From contig JASJOG010000145.1 in assembly GCA_030142905.1 (NCBI GenBank), positions 62,001 through 126,000 on the forward strand: a stretch of 64,000 bases of DNA. Direction: 5' to 3'. Position numbers and translations under genes: made by a program. This DNA is from Heliopora coerulea (Eukaryota; Cnidaria; Anthozoa; Scleralcyonacea; Helioporidae). The notes under the pieces are model-generated. The model was not told where the DNA came from and made no database searches. It saw only the letters and a list, made by a program, of their open reading frames with translations. Shown here in pieces: positions 47,401-62,400 of the stretch (positions within the stretch are counted from its first letter, which is position 1; each line of letters opens with the position of its first letter).

Positions 47401-50400
47401 TACAAACGTAATTTTAACAAAGGTGATCATCGACTGTCTGCGACTGGTCGGCGATCGATCGGGAAAGTTGAACTTAGTTCAACTTCCCGTTCTATTGCCG
47501 ACCAGTCGCAGATAGTCGGGGAGACTCGGCGATGACATTGAATTTTTGTGAATATTATCGACGATGATCGGCGACTGTCAACAGGAAAAATTGTAGCCCA
47601 TAATACAGCACGGCAGGAACAATGGACGATAGAACAACAACTGGTTTTCAACTGGTAAAATTAACAACGAATTCCTTAAAGTTATGTTCTCTATTCGGGA
47701 GCGCAGATGTCGATATGACGAAAAACTAAAAGATGACAAGGATCAGAGAAAGAAGATAAATGCATGGAAGAAGATTACCGAAAGAGTAGGAATTTCTGTT
47801 GAAAGTTGTATTAACGTTACAACATTCATTACTTTTGTCTCCTCATCCGCCTCCCTAGTTGATTTCCCAGCTAATGTTTTCTTTTCAGCACCAACAACAA
47901 AAACAAATAACTCTAGAGTAAAAGTTGCCGACGATCCAACGCGGCCATCTTGGGAATTGGACGATGTGCAGATCCAATTAAATTATATGCGAACGTTTCG
48001 TCGATGACCAATCGGCGCATTGTCGCAGACATCTAAAACGGCTTACATTTACCAACCGATTTAACGTGAGCAAGGTTTAATGCGAGATAACCTCCCTCTA
48101 CACCAAACCGTATTATGCACCTGATCAAACCCCCATATTACACCTATATAACGCCACCGTGTTGTACACCACATTTGTAATTTTTGTATTATGCACCACC
48201 GAATGTTAAGTCGAACCAAGCCGCTGTGCCAGTGTGAACATGCAGGAGTTTGTTTTCTTAGGGGCTGCAAATTTTTCAAAGCATTACACATCACCAGAGC
48301 ATGATGAAAATGACAAACGTATCGGTTTTTACTCAAGCAACTACTAGGTTAAAAATCACCAGAAAACTTGAAAGAAATCCAGAAAATTGAGGTTTTGTCG
48401 ATAAAAGATTGCAGTGGTCCTTCGTTTAGCTACCCATTTTTCTTCTGCAGTAGGACTGTACCATTTTGAGCCAATGAGAAACCATTAAAAATCCATTTCA
48501 GTCTTCGTCTGAACTTACAACTTATAAACAAGGCAACAGTTACGAATCCGGAATTCCGAAGCCAATGCATCTTCAACTCTTGACCCACAATGTCCGAAAC
48601 ATTGTCCTTTTCAAGTTATCTTCATACGTCATTCATGTGTTTTAGAAATACTATGAAAATGAATCACTATGCAATGTCGATATCATAGGAGAGTACATTA
48701 TAAAATGCCACGACTCGTTCGCAAGCTATGATTGGTTAATACCTATGTTTGGATAAGAGTATCCAAACACGGAAAACTTCCCGCCAAAAGTGTACTTAAG
48801 TTTGTTTTGCACGTTTAGTCTTATTATTTTATGAAAGAAACACGTAACGGTTTTTGCGAGTTTGAATACTGTGATTCAAACACTTGGTATGCTGCTGGAC
48901 TTTCAAATAGCTTAAAATAAATGCTTGTTTTTCCTCTTTGTCACTGCGTTGAAATGGCTTTGCTTTGTTGACCAGGGTTCGATCTTCATAAGCTTGGCTC
49001 TGATTGGTAGTTAATGATTTTTGAGAAGATTCCTCAAGGGGGCTGCAAGTTTTGCCAAACTTGATTGTAAAGGAAACTCCAAGTGTTCATGACAACCTGA
49101 TCTGATATCACTTGTGACCTTTTATTAAAGGTTTATCCTGCAAATGGTCTAAAGATTTCTTTGAAAAATCAGAGTATTTAGCAGGATAAAACGTCGGAAT
49201 AACTTCGGTTGGCGAGTGCCTAGGAGGAAAAGACACCTGATCGGTGAGCTTGATGTTTTAAGTATCAAGTAGGTTTTAACTCACTCACTTTTATTGACTT
49301 GATTTATAAACGGTACGAGCTAAGCTTCGATGTTATGAGCCTTCGGTGTCCTCAGCGGCCATAACTCATGCGCCGTCTACTTGACGATTTGTGGCCAACG
49401 AGAAAAAAAAGAAAGCCCATTTCTTAACTCGTGGCCTGCCATCAGCAGCCCACCAAGTAAATATCACTAATTCCCTCGGTCGTCTTGAATTGACTAGAAC
49501 CTTCAGATTTCTATTAGTCGGATTATGTTTTGTTTTATAATTTTGTCAAACTGTTATGTAATGTAAGAATGGACGATGGTCGCCATATTGTTCTTACCTA
49601 TATTCCAGGTGACTGTTGTTAATGGCAAGTCCAATAAAATCTCTACGTTTTTTATCGCTGTAAAAAATGATCCCGTTTTCTTTATAAGGTAGAATGGTGA
49701 TCCTTATGTTTGTTCGAGTGCTTAGAAGCGAAGACGGCGTTTTAAACACCATAAAAGAGTTACCAGCGAAAGAAGCCACTAAGAGGTGGAGAAAACAGAC
49801 ACAATCAGAAGTTGAGGTCTTTACCGGGTTCCCTGCGGAGTGAGACTTGAACTATTTTATTCTGGCTAACGCTAGTCAATTTAAATCATCAACAGGAGAG
49901 CAACCGCAGTCAAACGGTCAAAAGAGTGCAGTTGGTCAGCGTCGTGGTTCAGAGCACTGTTCTGTACAGTTCTTAGCAATATACAAGGAAAAAAATTCTC
50001 GATTCTGATTGGCTAAGAGCAGTGCAATTTCAAATTAACACAGCTCCGAAAGAAAGTGATACTGTAATTCGCATTCAATTACCTTTTTCTGGCATTGCCT
50101 TACTTTTTTCATATATATATTATTAATTGGTAAAGCTTGATTTCTCGCGCAATTTGGAAAAACACACACCCGTGAGTTTTTTAAAGACCTCAAATAGCAC
50201 TCGTTCTTCGGACTTGTGCTGTTTTGATGATATATTTAAAGGCCAACAGTGACGACTAGACAAGGTGTTTAAGTACGAGGAATTTGTTCTAGTCTGAGAC
50301 GAAATGTATGACTTCTTAGAAAAAATTTGTGTCTTAGCACAATGAACGAGTGTATTAGTAATGAGTGTATCGATGAATAAACCGATTGTGTTAAATTATA

Positions 50401-53400
50401 TTTTAACTCTAAGGACTTGAACTATTTATTTCCAGTTCAAGGACTGCAAAAAACAGTTCAAGTCCTCTGTTCAGTACTTTCACGGTATTTCAAGTTCGCT
50501 CACGTGGTGCGTCTGATTGAGTGATATACTTATGAATTATTAATGAGTTTGAGAGTTTTTGAAAAACTCATTCATGCGTGTTTTTTTCCGAACTGCGCTT
50601 GAAACCATGCTATTTCCGACATCAATTGCGATTCAGCCGGCTTCCAATCATGGGGCATCGAAAGGGCAGGATAAATGGAGGCTCCCCACTCCTTGGATCG
50701 TCCTCTGAATAACGAACCCAAACTTGCTTGATTGCCTTTCTGCTGTGATTAAAATACTTAAAGCTCCTTCAATACGACGCAATTGTCGCACATCATTCTT
50801 CATTCTGGTTTATGCAGTTAACTCTTAATAGCAAAATTCCTGCTTACTATTCGCCAGAGAAATACCTCGCATAGATTGTTGCCACTAAATCATATACGTC
50901 AGAAAGAATAATTATCTGTGACAATGGCATCGTAAGTACGGGGCTTAAAAGATAGAGGAATTTGCCGTATGGGATTTAGGCGAGACAGAACTCAAAGAGT
51001 CCATGAAGTAAATTAAATTTTTGCAAAATTTTGTGGCTTAGTTAAAAATGACGATGGCACATTGTGATAGATTTCAGGATCATCCTCAGAGATATACATG
51101 AACAGAAATAGCAAGCTTTCCTTTTTCGATACAGGATTTTAATCAAGTTGTCAGAATGCAGTATAGTATAATCCCGAATAATATAAAACTATACGATGAA
51201 CTGATATAATTTCCGGCAAAGAGATGAAAAAAAGATGCTCGTGAATTTTGATAACAACCGTAATTCTTGGTACAAACCTTGTCCTGTGAAGAGCACGTCC
51301 GGTTGACCAGTTATAAAACGGAATTAAGACAAAATGAATATCAGAAACAGAAAACATTTCATCGAATTACATAACGTGGTTATATATAAGACCATAATAT
51401 TAAGGATATTAAACAATTATTGGATGAGGCTAAGCAGGATATCAAGAATTATCCAGACCGAGGTCAACGTTATCTGCCGAAGCAGAAGACTGAGGTGGAT
51501 AACATTGACCGAGGTCAGGATAATTCTTGATATTACGCGTAAGCCGAATCCAATAATTGTTTTATTGTACATTCAAAACAGCGATAGATGCAAGAAAAAA
51601 TTTGTGGTAAAAAGACTCGTGCGATTAACTTTCTAAACTGCTGCAGGCCATTTTCGCTGTTTTATAATTTTCGCGGTCTTTAGGTGGTTACGTCACCAGC
51701 GTCCAATAATTTTTTTTTGGCAGCTCGTCGAACAATTCTCGATTAACCTCCAACAGCATTCTACTATACATTAGGGATAGTTAAATTTCAATTACGCATG
51801 AGAAATATCTTGCCTAATTGAAATTTTATTATCCCTAATGTATAGTTGAATGGTGTTCATAGTCGTCTGTTGACGCTATAGAATGCCCTATGATGCAAAC
51901 GGTTGCGTATCTATGCTCCTGAACGTCGACTGAATAAAATGAATGTCTTTTTGCGTTAATGAGTTTGAGGTTGGGGTTAATAATAGTATATTTTCTGGTA
52001 ATGAACAGCAAAAGGTGTAAATACAATAACAAAGACACAACAAATCATTAGAACATTTTACTCACGTACTTTTACAGGTGCCATTGCGAATACGGTAACC
52101 ACGATTGCACTCGCATCTGTAGCTGCCGTATGTGTTGACGCACTTGCCGTTCTCACATATATCCCTTGACTTGGCACACTCGTCGACATCTCGACAAGCA
52201 ACGGAATGATTGCAAGTATCTTAAAGTTGCAAAAAAACAAGAATAATCTTCATCAATCATGGTTTTTCGTGAAAGTGCTTACTTATAGGAAAATGATTGT
52301 GAGAAAATATAAATCACTACAACCAAAAAGACAATTATAAATAACCCCCAAATGTTTCCGAAAGCCTGGCTCAAAATTCGAAGATTTAATCTCATCTCAC
52401 TCAGGAATTAGGCAGAAACTCACGAATAAAGTTTAATAGAATTTCGCTGACGTTTCGTTGCCAACGCGCAACGTTTTCGAAGTAAGTAACAGATCCAAAT
52501 ATTATGCTAAAATGAAACGTCAGTGAACTTCTATTAAACTTTATTCGTGTGTTTCTGTCAAATTCCAGAGTTTGATGAGACTAAATCTACGAATTTTGAG
52601 CTGGGCTCTCACCTTCATTTTGCGTCTAAGATTTTCGCCCGCTATATCTCCAGTAAACATGTTTCCGAAAGTACTGAGCGTGTTCAAGGTATTCCAATCA
52701 GGTATGGGGAGTAGGGTAGGATCTAGGATTTTGCAGAAACGGGGGGTATGGCCAGGCCAGGTTGGGTTCCAGGCTTTTGAATACGGGGGTGGTTAACTAC
52801 GCTATTTGTTATTCTGCGTTTTTAAGGGGGTGATGGTTGCTTTATCACTTGAGTGGCGAGCACAATTAAAGGAAAAAATGCAAATAAAGTTTATTGTGTA
52901 AACATAGAGACTAAGACAAGGAATTCCCGCACTTTTTGGCGGCTCAAGGGGGTATAACCCACTTAACCCTCTCCTTGGATCCACCACGGGGGAGTCTGCA
53001 GTTTTCAAGGTTTTTTTTTAGTTGCAGAACGTTTAGGGGTGGGAGCTCAGGGGCGGACGGTGGGGCATTTCTTCCCAAATTTTTATAACGGGGTGAGATG
53101 CAGGTTTTCCGTCGCCGGAGGGGACTTAACCCTAATCCAAACCTTGACCCTATATCCTAACCCTAATCCTTTTCCCAGTTTCCCCTAGAAAGATAATATT
53201 CACCTACTGAAGCATATTTCAGAATTGATATTATTTATCTTTTCGTGTTTTGATCCACACGATACCACAATTTTGGGCACTACTGCAGTTTAGCGGACCC
53301 AGTGAACTCAATTTTTACAACTGGAATGCCAACTAGTCGACGAAATGTGAAGCCAAGATGGCAGCCCATGGAGGGCAATTTTGTACGTCGGTTTCAGTCC

Positions 53401-56400
53401 CGACGTGAACTTTTACGTCAGTTTTAGTCTCCCATGAGATTTTCCAGACTTTCCTGAAAAGTTTTTTTTGAAAATGCGCACAAAATATTTCTTCAAAAGA
53501 CAGAAGCGAGCTTAAGAATTTCAAATATATGTCGACAAAATTAAAACCGAGTTACACGTTATATAATTTCACGAAAATAAATTACTATACCAACGAAACC
53601 TGATAAAACGTCCTCAAAAAATTACTTTAGCAAACCACTAAATGCACGTCCTCTTTTTGCTGTTAATTTACCATCTTCAGACAATTTAGTACACTTCTTA
53701 GGCCGCACAGCAATTTTGGATCCTTCTAAATTCACGCTTCTGTAAAATTGGTCCTGTAATATTTCGTCTGAACACTTTTTCCGCAGCTGTGAATGTTTTC
53801 GAAGCCTTACTAAGCAAAAACTGAAAATTAAAGTCGTGTGCAAGACTGGAACCGACGTACAAGACCGCGAAGAGGACTAAAACTGACGTACAAGATTTCC
53901 CTCCATGGGTAGCCATCTTGGCTTCACTTCTTGCCCATGCAAGTGACTGGGAGTCAGCATTCCAGTTAACATGAATAGAGTTCACAGAGCGGAGCCCAGT
54001 ACTTAAAAACATCGACCCGCTATTTCAATAAACAGTAAGTATTTGCCATTAGTTTTATCGTTCAGACCTCTGCTTTGTTGCTCGGTCTACACGAAAACCT
54101 CCAGCAAATGACTTCCCCAACGGATCACACTAGGTCAACATGTAATCAATAGGGGGGTGTCAAACCCCAAAATATCCCCTACTAACTAAATACGGCTTAC
54201 GTAAATATCATACCAACCTCGACAATAGTTTCCATCGTAGTAATAACCTTTATCACAGAAACATTTATAACTGCCCTCGGTGTTGACGCATATATTATCT
54301 TCTCCACAACAGGCATTTTTATTGGCGCATTCGTTCAAATCTATACCAACACGTTTTAAAGACATGAAATTCCTTTGGGCTCTGTCAGGTCGAAAGATCA
54401 GAAACCAACCTGAATGGGCATTACGAGGTGAAAAAGTGTGTGTATATGGTGGAAGGGAGGAACGAAATGAAAAGATGAATAAAAATTTTGAATTTCGATT
54501 CCATGGTTGCCACAAGGTTTTTCAGTAGATGGATGTTTTTTTGAAGTAACTGGCTTGGGGTTTGGAGGCTCCTTTCCATAAGCGTAAGTTCGTCCATTCT
54601 TGGGGTATCTGGGACCGTTTCCTCGGAAAATTTCTCAAAATAAAGTGCCAGAAAGTGCATTTCCTCGCATGTTGGGTCTTTAGAGTTTGATTTTGGGGAC
54701 ATGAAAACTATGTGTAAATTGCGGTACTTATATTTAAAGCAACCATATTTGGATATCAATATGGCAGCCAAAAAATTCCAATTTACGTATTGTCCTAGTT
54801 CGGTAGCTGGGTTTGTTTATTCAAACGGTCTTAAACATGGTACCGTAAAGTTCCCAAAACAACGACCCCCCGAAACTAGCGACAACCCAAAAGTAACGAT
54901 AAAATTCAGTGCTTGTTAATAAATCCTCGAAACTCGTGTAAAAAACTCGGCTTCGTGTCGTTTTTTAGTTCGTTTTTTTGTATTTAGAAATTGGAGGAAG
55001 AACATCAACTCGTGTTTCAAATATTACTTCAAAAACGACCCCCCTAAACATGTTAATTCGCGACGAAAGTTTGAAAATTAATGTTTTCTAAGTCGGAAAA
55101 ATTTGAAAAGATAAAGAAGCGTGTTTTTAACCTCATACCCAGGGTCTTTTACTCGGTGCTCTCCCACTCGCTGGAGAAAGACCCTGGCTGCGGCTGGTCA
55201 CGTGTATACGACCCAAAGTATTCCTTTAGGGAGAGGATGTCGTTTCAATCACTCCACGTTCTGACTCGTAATTTAATGCGCTAATTTATAAAGGAAGTGT
55301 TAAAATAGAACTAGACGGTTGCTACGCCTTGTAATACATTCTACTGTGCCACCCTTCCCACAGCGAATCTTTATTCTATCTCCCAGATTCTGGGAGGCAC
55401 GTGAACAGCCGCAACCAGGATCTTTCTCAAGCGTTCAGGGGAGGGCCGAGTAAAAGGCCCTGGGTACGAGGTTGGCATGCTTTTATGATTTTATCATTTT
55501 TAAAGACACGACATGGCTAAGAACTTGCTAAGAAGAGCGCGTTTTTTTCCAAATTGCATTTGAAACCATGCCATTAGCCATACAAAACTGATAAAATACG
55601 TTCTTGCAGTTCATAGACTCTTAATATCACAACAACGAAAGCTTTTCTTTCTTACCTTTGCAATATTTGCCTTCTCTATAATATCCTTTCTTGCAAGTGC
55701 ATATGTAGCTACCGATTGTGTTACGGCACATTTCATTTGGTCCGCACGTGAGATTTCCACATTCATCAACATCTAGAATGGTTGGCATGGGTAAATAATT
55801 GTGGAACAATGAACTTGGGTGGGGTAGTTTGTGACGGGAACCCTTGCCGGGTAACGAGAGAAGAGGTTCGAAAAGTGGGGGCTCATTGACACTATATGAT
55901 TGTCATGTACGATTATTCACTCTCTGGGGTATGCAATGTTGTATCCAAGGCACAATTTATGCTTTTAATTCCCTCTCTAATGTAGCAATAACACAGTCTC
56001 ACTCCTGAAAAGATCAATAGCATCAACTCCAAAAATGTGCTTGAAATAGACGAATATCATCTTTCCAGGGGAAAGTCGGAAGAGGATTAGGGTTGGGGTT
56101 ACGGTTAAATCACCCCTCGGCGACGGCTAACCGACGTCTCACCCCGTTAACAAATTTCTTGAAGACATGCCCCACCGTCCGCGCCTCAGATGCCACCGCT
56201 ACAAGTCCTATCACATGTGGGAACCTTTACTTCCCAGTAGAGCCTCGCTATAACGCAGTACTTGAGGTTCATAATGGAGACCGCGTTATGGATGGAGACC
56301 GCGTTATGGATGAAGCGCGTTATGGATGAAGCGCGTTATGGATGAAGCGCGTTATGGATGAAGCGCGTTATTCTGAGGTAGTGCTTGAACCTTACTTTAT

Positions 56401-59400
56401 TTTGGTTCTTGACCATGCAAATCACGTCTGTAATGAAACAGACATGCGTTTTCTGGTCATTTATATTGAGAGTTACGGAGTTACCTCAGATTAGACTATT
56501 TTAAATGTACTTTTTAATCACTCAATATTGTAAATAAAACCAGCACGTAAATATACTTGTAGTTATACATAGTAGATTAACAAGCACAGAAGTTAGTCAC
56601 TTTTAATTGTCTAAAAAATGTCCGCTCAACTCAAACCAAAAGGAATCCGGGAGACAAAGTTTTTGAGCCTATTTGTTATTTCTCGCAATGGTCGTTTTAC
56701 CTCGTGCTATTCAGGTTCTTTATTGCCAGTGTAAGGATACCAAAACAATATACAACAGTTTGCTCCAAACTTTTCTTGTCGAACTCTAACAGTTTTGTAA
56801 AACCTTTCTCGTATCTGACTTCGCTTTTTCAGTCACACTAGTCACAATTATAATCGTAATGATATCCTATATCAAGAGCTGTCACACACATCACACTCAT
56901 GATGTTCTCAAATTACATTTATGGACAATAGTTCATCTTGTTCACACAACAAACTAAACATAGGCGTACGGGCCCTAATCATTTTTGGCGGGGCAGAGAC
57001 GATCTGCCCGAATCGCTCTGCTTGAATGTTTAGTTAGAAAAAACCTAAGAATAAGAATTACATACTGCACACGGCATATATATATATATATATATGGCAA
57101 CCTGAATGCACACTAATATCCAAACTCTTGTTCATCGTCAGCGAATTTTGAAAATTTTTCTGTTTTAATCACGCTTAGAAATTTATTTTTCCCAATTGTA
57201 CCTGAGCTATTTGCCCGAATCTGGTCATCTCCAAATTTTTGGGGGCGCAGTTGTCCCCCCTGCTCCCCGCCCCGTACGCCTATGAAACTAAAGACTGCTA
57301 CGTCAAAGGACTTAACAGTTTAACTATCTAACAGTCGCATCGCTGCTTTGTTGTTTTATCTCGCAATTGTAAGGATCATTAAGGATAATCGGTGAATCCA
57401 TAATCGTCAGAAATTGCCTCCAGCGAGCCAGCAAGAATAAGAGAAGCTTCAACTTCAGCGTCAAGTAATTGTCTAGTGATAAAGATTATTGCCCAGCAAA
57501 TAATTTTGAAAAAGCCCATAATCAAATACACATGTCAGGATACTTTGAAAAGAAATTTAATGATGTTACTTGTAAAGTGACGAAACGTTAGTTCCTCATT
57601 AAATTTCTTTTCAAAGTATCCTGACATGTGTATTTGATTATGGGCTTCTTCAAAATTATTTGCTGGGCAATAATCTTTATCACTAGACTTCGTTTTCCGC
57701 CTGGTATCTCGATTGCCGAAATCCTAGTCAAGTAATGGTATTGTTCAAAGCAGTCCCGACTGGTAGGTCGTTGGGTGGAAAACAAAACAAAACAAAAAAA
57801 CCCACCTTAACTGTTTTCGTCGAAAGTCGCCAAAATTTTTCGATTGTTCTACTCTATTACTTGAAAATGAACTGATAACCGGGTTGAAGTTGTGCCATAC
57901 TGTGAATTTAGGGTCGATACTGGGTGAACTTTTGTGGGTAAATATCACCATTAGAGTCTTTTGACAAACCAAGCTAAGTGTCTTGTTTTATACTCATATC
58001 TTGAGTGCACAAGATGCTGCTATTCAGAGTATGCTTTGTTTTATAATCTTAACCCATTTTCCATTTGACAGTGACTTTGCAATAAAGTTGCAATATCATC
58101 GCAATCATTGTTACTGACTCATATTTTGGGTTTTCAAGATGTCATTGTTTCTTGACATTTTTTTTTACTCTATTCCATCAAATTGTCTGCTGGCGCTGGC
58201 TTTTAATCTTAACCCTAATCATAACCTTAATCCCATAACCAAATTATGATCCTAATTTAAACCCTAACATTGTCAGCAATATTGATCATTCATTCCTGAT
58301 CAAAGTGGTACTAGAAAAAAAATGGATATTTCATACCCTGATTCATTAGTTACTGGATTTGAAACTAGGGCCTAGGGGGGTATATCATTTACTGCATTGG
58401 TCACAGGGGAGATTATAGTGTAGTGAACTGCAAGAAACCAAGTTAGTGTCAAGACTTCTTTAAAATGTCCTTCTTAGTTCCACAGCAACGAAAAAACAAA
58501 TTTCTGTACCTTTGCAACTCTTCCCTTCTTTGCTATACCCAGTTTTGCAGATGCAGATGTGGCCACCTATTATCTTGGTGCAGACTTGATCTTGTCCACA
58601 ATTGTTCTTCTCTGGGCATTTGCCAACATCTGAGTGGATAGATACAGAAATGAGAACAATGAATGCAGATGGGAACCCAAGCCAGATAAGCAGAGAAAAG
58701 AGCTGCACACAAAAAGGTGCTCTGTGCTGGTGTCACAGTGATAAATGACCCTGATGGATCTCGATCCTAGATTATTTATCCCCAATAAAGATAGGGTTGA
58801 CCTGACATGAATGACCTCTATATGAATACTGACACTCACTCCAACCAAATCCAAACCTCAAGCCTTATTCTAATGCAAACTCTTGTCCTAACTTGATTAT
58901 TAAAGATGTCAGACATATTTAGCTTGATGGAGATTCATGAGTTGCTGAGGAGGGTTAGTGTCACAGTAAATACTTAAAGGGTTTCATGGATTTTACAACC
59001 AGTCATGAAAACCAGAATGTGCTCTGTATGTGTTTATAAAGTTTGGCTGTTTGATGATGTATTGTGGTGACAGCATCATGACAACATTAAAAACAGAAAA
59101 TGCCTATGATTTTCCCATATTTTTAGCATGATTAGAATCTGCATTGTCTTCTAGTCCTCAGTTTATAGTTACAGTACATATCAGTCAGTGGCATAGGAAG
59201 CTAGTTGAACTCAGGGGGGCCAGTAACAAAATTTTAGATCAGGGTGGGCATTTTTACATAGATGTTTTCATCATCTGTATTGTTAAAAATACTTGGACAA
59301 TACTTGCAATTTTATATCAATGGTAAAGCACATTTTGCATTTAGGAGAAAGGAATGTTGCAGTAGATTACTAATTTATGAATTAAAAAACTAAATACAAT

Positions 59401-62400
59401 TTGTGACATAAAGCTTACTATTCTGTCCCTAGTGATCATTGTATTGTATGTCACATGACTAAACACATGGAATAAACACACTCGTAGTTGTCAACCAACT
59501 TGAATGTGTTTGATGTCATACAATTATAAATGTTGTGGCTTTTTTAACCTTTATAAAGGATACTAAAAGTGGACATAAATTTATCTCCATGCAACTTTAA
59601 ATTACAGTAAAGTATCAACCATCATTAAAACTATGTGCAGTACATTAGATTTTTAAATATTTTCTACTTTAATTTTGAAATGCAAGTATGTGTGATGAAA
59701 AAAATTAGAAAAGACTTTGTATAGTGTCATCATATTTGTTTTTAAGGGGGGCCAAATGATATTGCAGCCTCCCTTAAAAAAATTTTAGGGGGGTCCATGG
59801 CCTCCTTGCCTCCCCCTGCTTCCTATGCCACTGATATCAGTTAGTATAAGAGCATATTGGAAACCAGTCCACAGAGTCTTAGATAATAAACTTTTTAATT
59901 TAGTTAGTAAAAAACAAAAACAAAAACAAAAAAAATATATGAATTAGTACAGCAAACAGAATCTGATTGACATCTCATATCCAGAAAACATGGTTGTACT
60001 TGTTTTTAAGCTGAATATGCAACTCATGAAATTGGATACTCTTCCTAGCTTGGAGGTATTTGTGGGTGACTACACCCCTTTAACCAACAGATCTGGTACC
60101 CAAGATTTATTAATATTGAAAATCATAACTAGGGGCATAAAATTATACTATACCATACTTTACCGTACAATACAACACAAAACAATTCAGTATAACACAA
60201 TATTATATGACATTACTTAACATCCTGTCCCACAATTTTGCTCAAAACTGTTACACATTGTTGCCAATTGACAAATTTCATCATCACATCAGAGCAAACC
60301 TTATAGATAGATAGATAGAAGAAGATAGAAGAACTTTATTTACCCACGCTAACATTGTCAGTATGAAACTGATTTCCACGATGGGCGTGCACATGAACAT
60401 TATAAGCTACTACAAAAGTATAGTAAATTGTTACAAAAGTTTTAGAAATTATTATACTCCACTAGAAGGTATCATGATGACATAATATATAGCATTTTAA
60501 CAATGATTCTTGCAAATATTTGAAGTGCTCAAGAAATGAATAAATCAGCATTCAATATTTAAAAAATTATTTGCCAAAGGCAAAGCGAACATTGTTGAAT
60601 AATCCTAAAGGTAAGGTTAAGGGAATCATTTAACAATACTCACTGAGCCCAAGGTGAATAATTGTTTCATTAACAATTAAACAGGTGATTATTTGAAAGA
60701 AAATAGGGTGATCATTTTAAAAATTCCTCAGCAACATTTATAACTTAACGTAGCCACCATTTTGCATATTAAATGTCTTCACTATTATATTCACCTGTAT
60801 GTGATAATTACTCATAGCAGAATAAAATCCCTCACAATTACAGTACCCAGTGGAATTTCTGATAATCACCTGAGAAATTGTACCAATGTAAAATAATCCC
60901 CTGTAACTTTTCTCACTATAATTTGCTGCTGGCTTGACATGTTTTCACTAAATGATGTCATTAGTTGAACTGACTATGATACAGTATTAAATCTTTGATA
61001 TTTATCAAAGTGTTGTTAGGACATCAATGAGACCTTGTAGGAATATTAGTATTTGAGTGTTAGTCTGACTGCATATATTTCTGTAGTTACCATGGTGACA
61101 CACAAGTTGCAAATGTCCAATAATATAAAAATGAATATGTGTCACATTTTCAAATAAGATAACTTTGACAAATGCTGTTGTTACTTTTATTTGAACTTCT
61201 TTACCAAACTCTGACTCAAAGAAGTCAGTAACACACATTCTGAGAACCATGAATGTTATATTTTGTAAGATGGAAAACAGGTCTGGAAAAGATCTTGTTG
61301 TTTTGGTGACTATATGCCTTTCAAGACACAATTTTCTAAATATGAAAGATTTTGTTTGTTCAACCAATGATTATAAAAATGCTTACTATTAAAGAAACGG
61401 TTCATGATTTGGCGCGCTCCATTTTTTGTTCAAGGCGGTAGCCGAGACGAAACGTTTCGTTTGTCGAGTAGATTCGTGTTTTTTGAAAGTGTTTTGCTTG
61501 TTTACATTAGGCTAAAACACTTCTTCCTTACCAAAGTCCAGCCCAAATGTTGGTTCAAAATCTGTTACCCACTTCCAGCTATCGATGGTTTCCTTCGCGA
61601 TTTAACAATTCGCTTATTTGACCGTTTGACAATTTTTTCTAGAATTTTTTAGTCTTTCGAAATGTTTTCCCGCGGTTATTCCCGTGCTCCTTCGAGATAT
61701 GGAGCAGCATGGCAGCCAATCAGAAGCGGTGTTGTATTACATCTATGTTATAAAACGAGATTCTTCATTTTTAAATACCTTACTTTTTTAACAAAGGCAT
61801 TATGGGGCATCGATATTTTCATTTCATAAGCATTTTACACCTCCAAGCCACGTGTACATTCATTAGCCTGCGATCTCGTTTCGAAACTTACCTTTGTACG
61901 AAGAACAGGTAGTGACATTTGCTTTCTCTTTTATGTGTGATCCAGGGTGGTTCAAATTGTAAGTGACTTTACCAATTCTAAGATATCCCACGCAACCAGA
62001 AAAGCCAGGACGAGTAGCCATTTTTGTTGTTATACTAGAAGAGGCGGAACGATGAGTACAACTAAGGAAGATATCCTCGGATCACAGAATCATTACAAAC
62101 AAGAGGAGAAAATTATTTATTTTTCAAAATGACTGTCCTAATGTTCCGTTCATCAATTTATCCTGGGTGTTCTGTGCTCCCCCACCACTGACCTATATAA
62201 AACAGTGTGTGACGCTCTCCCGCGATCTCGTGTTATGGTGTCAGTGTTAATTTTGAAAGTAAAATAGCAAAGTCGGAAAAGGATTAGGGTTAGGATTAGA
62301 GTTAGGATTAAGATTAGGATTAAGATTAGAGTTAGGATTAAGATTAGAGTTAGGATTAAGATTAGGATTAGGGTTAGGGTTAGGATTAGGATCAGGTTTT

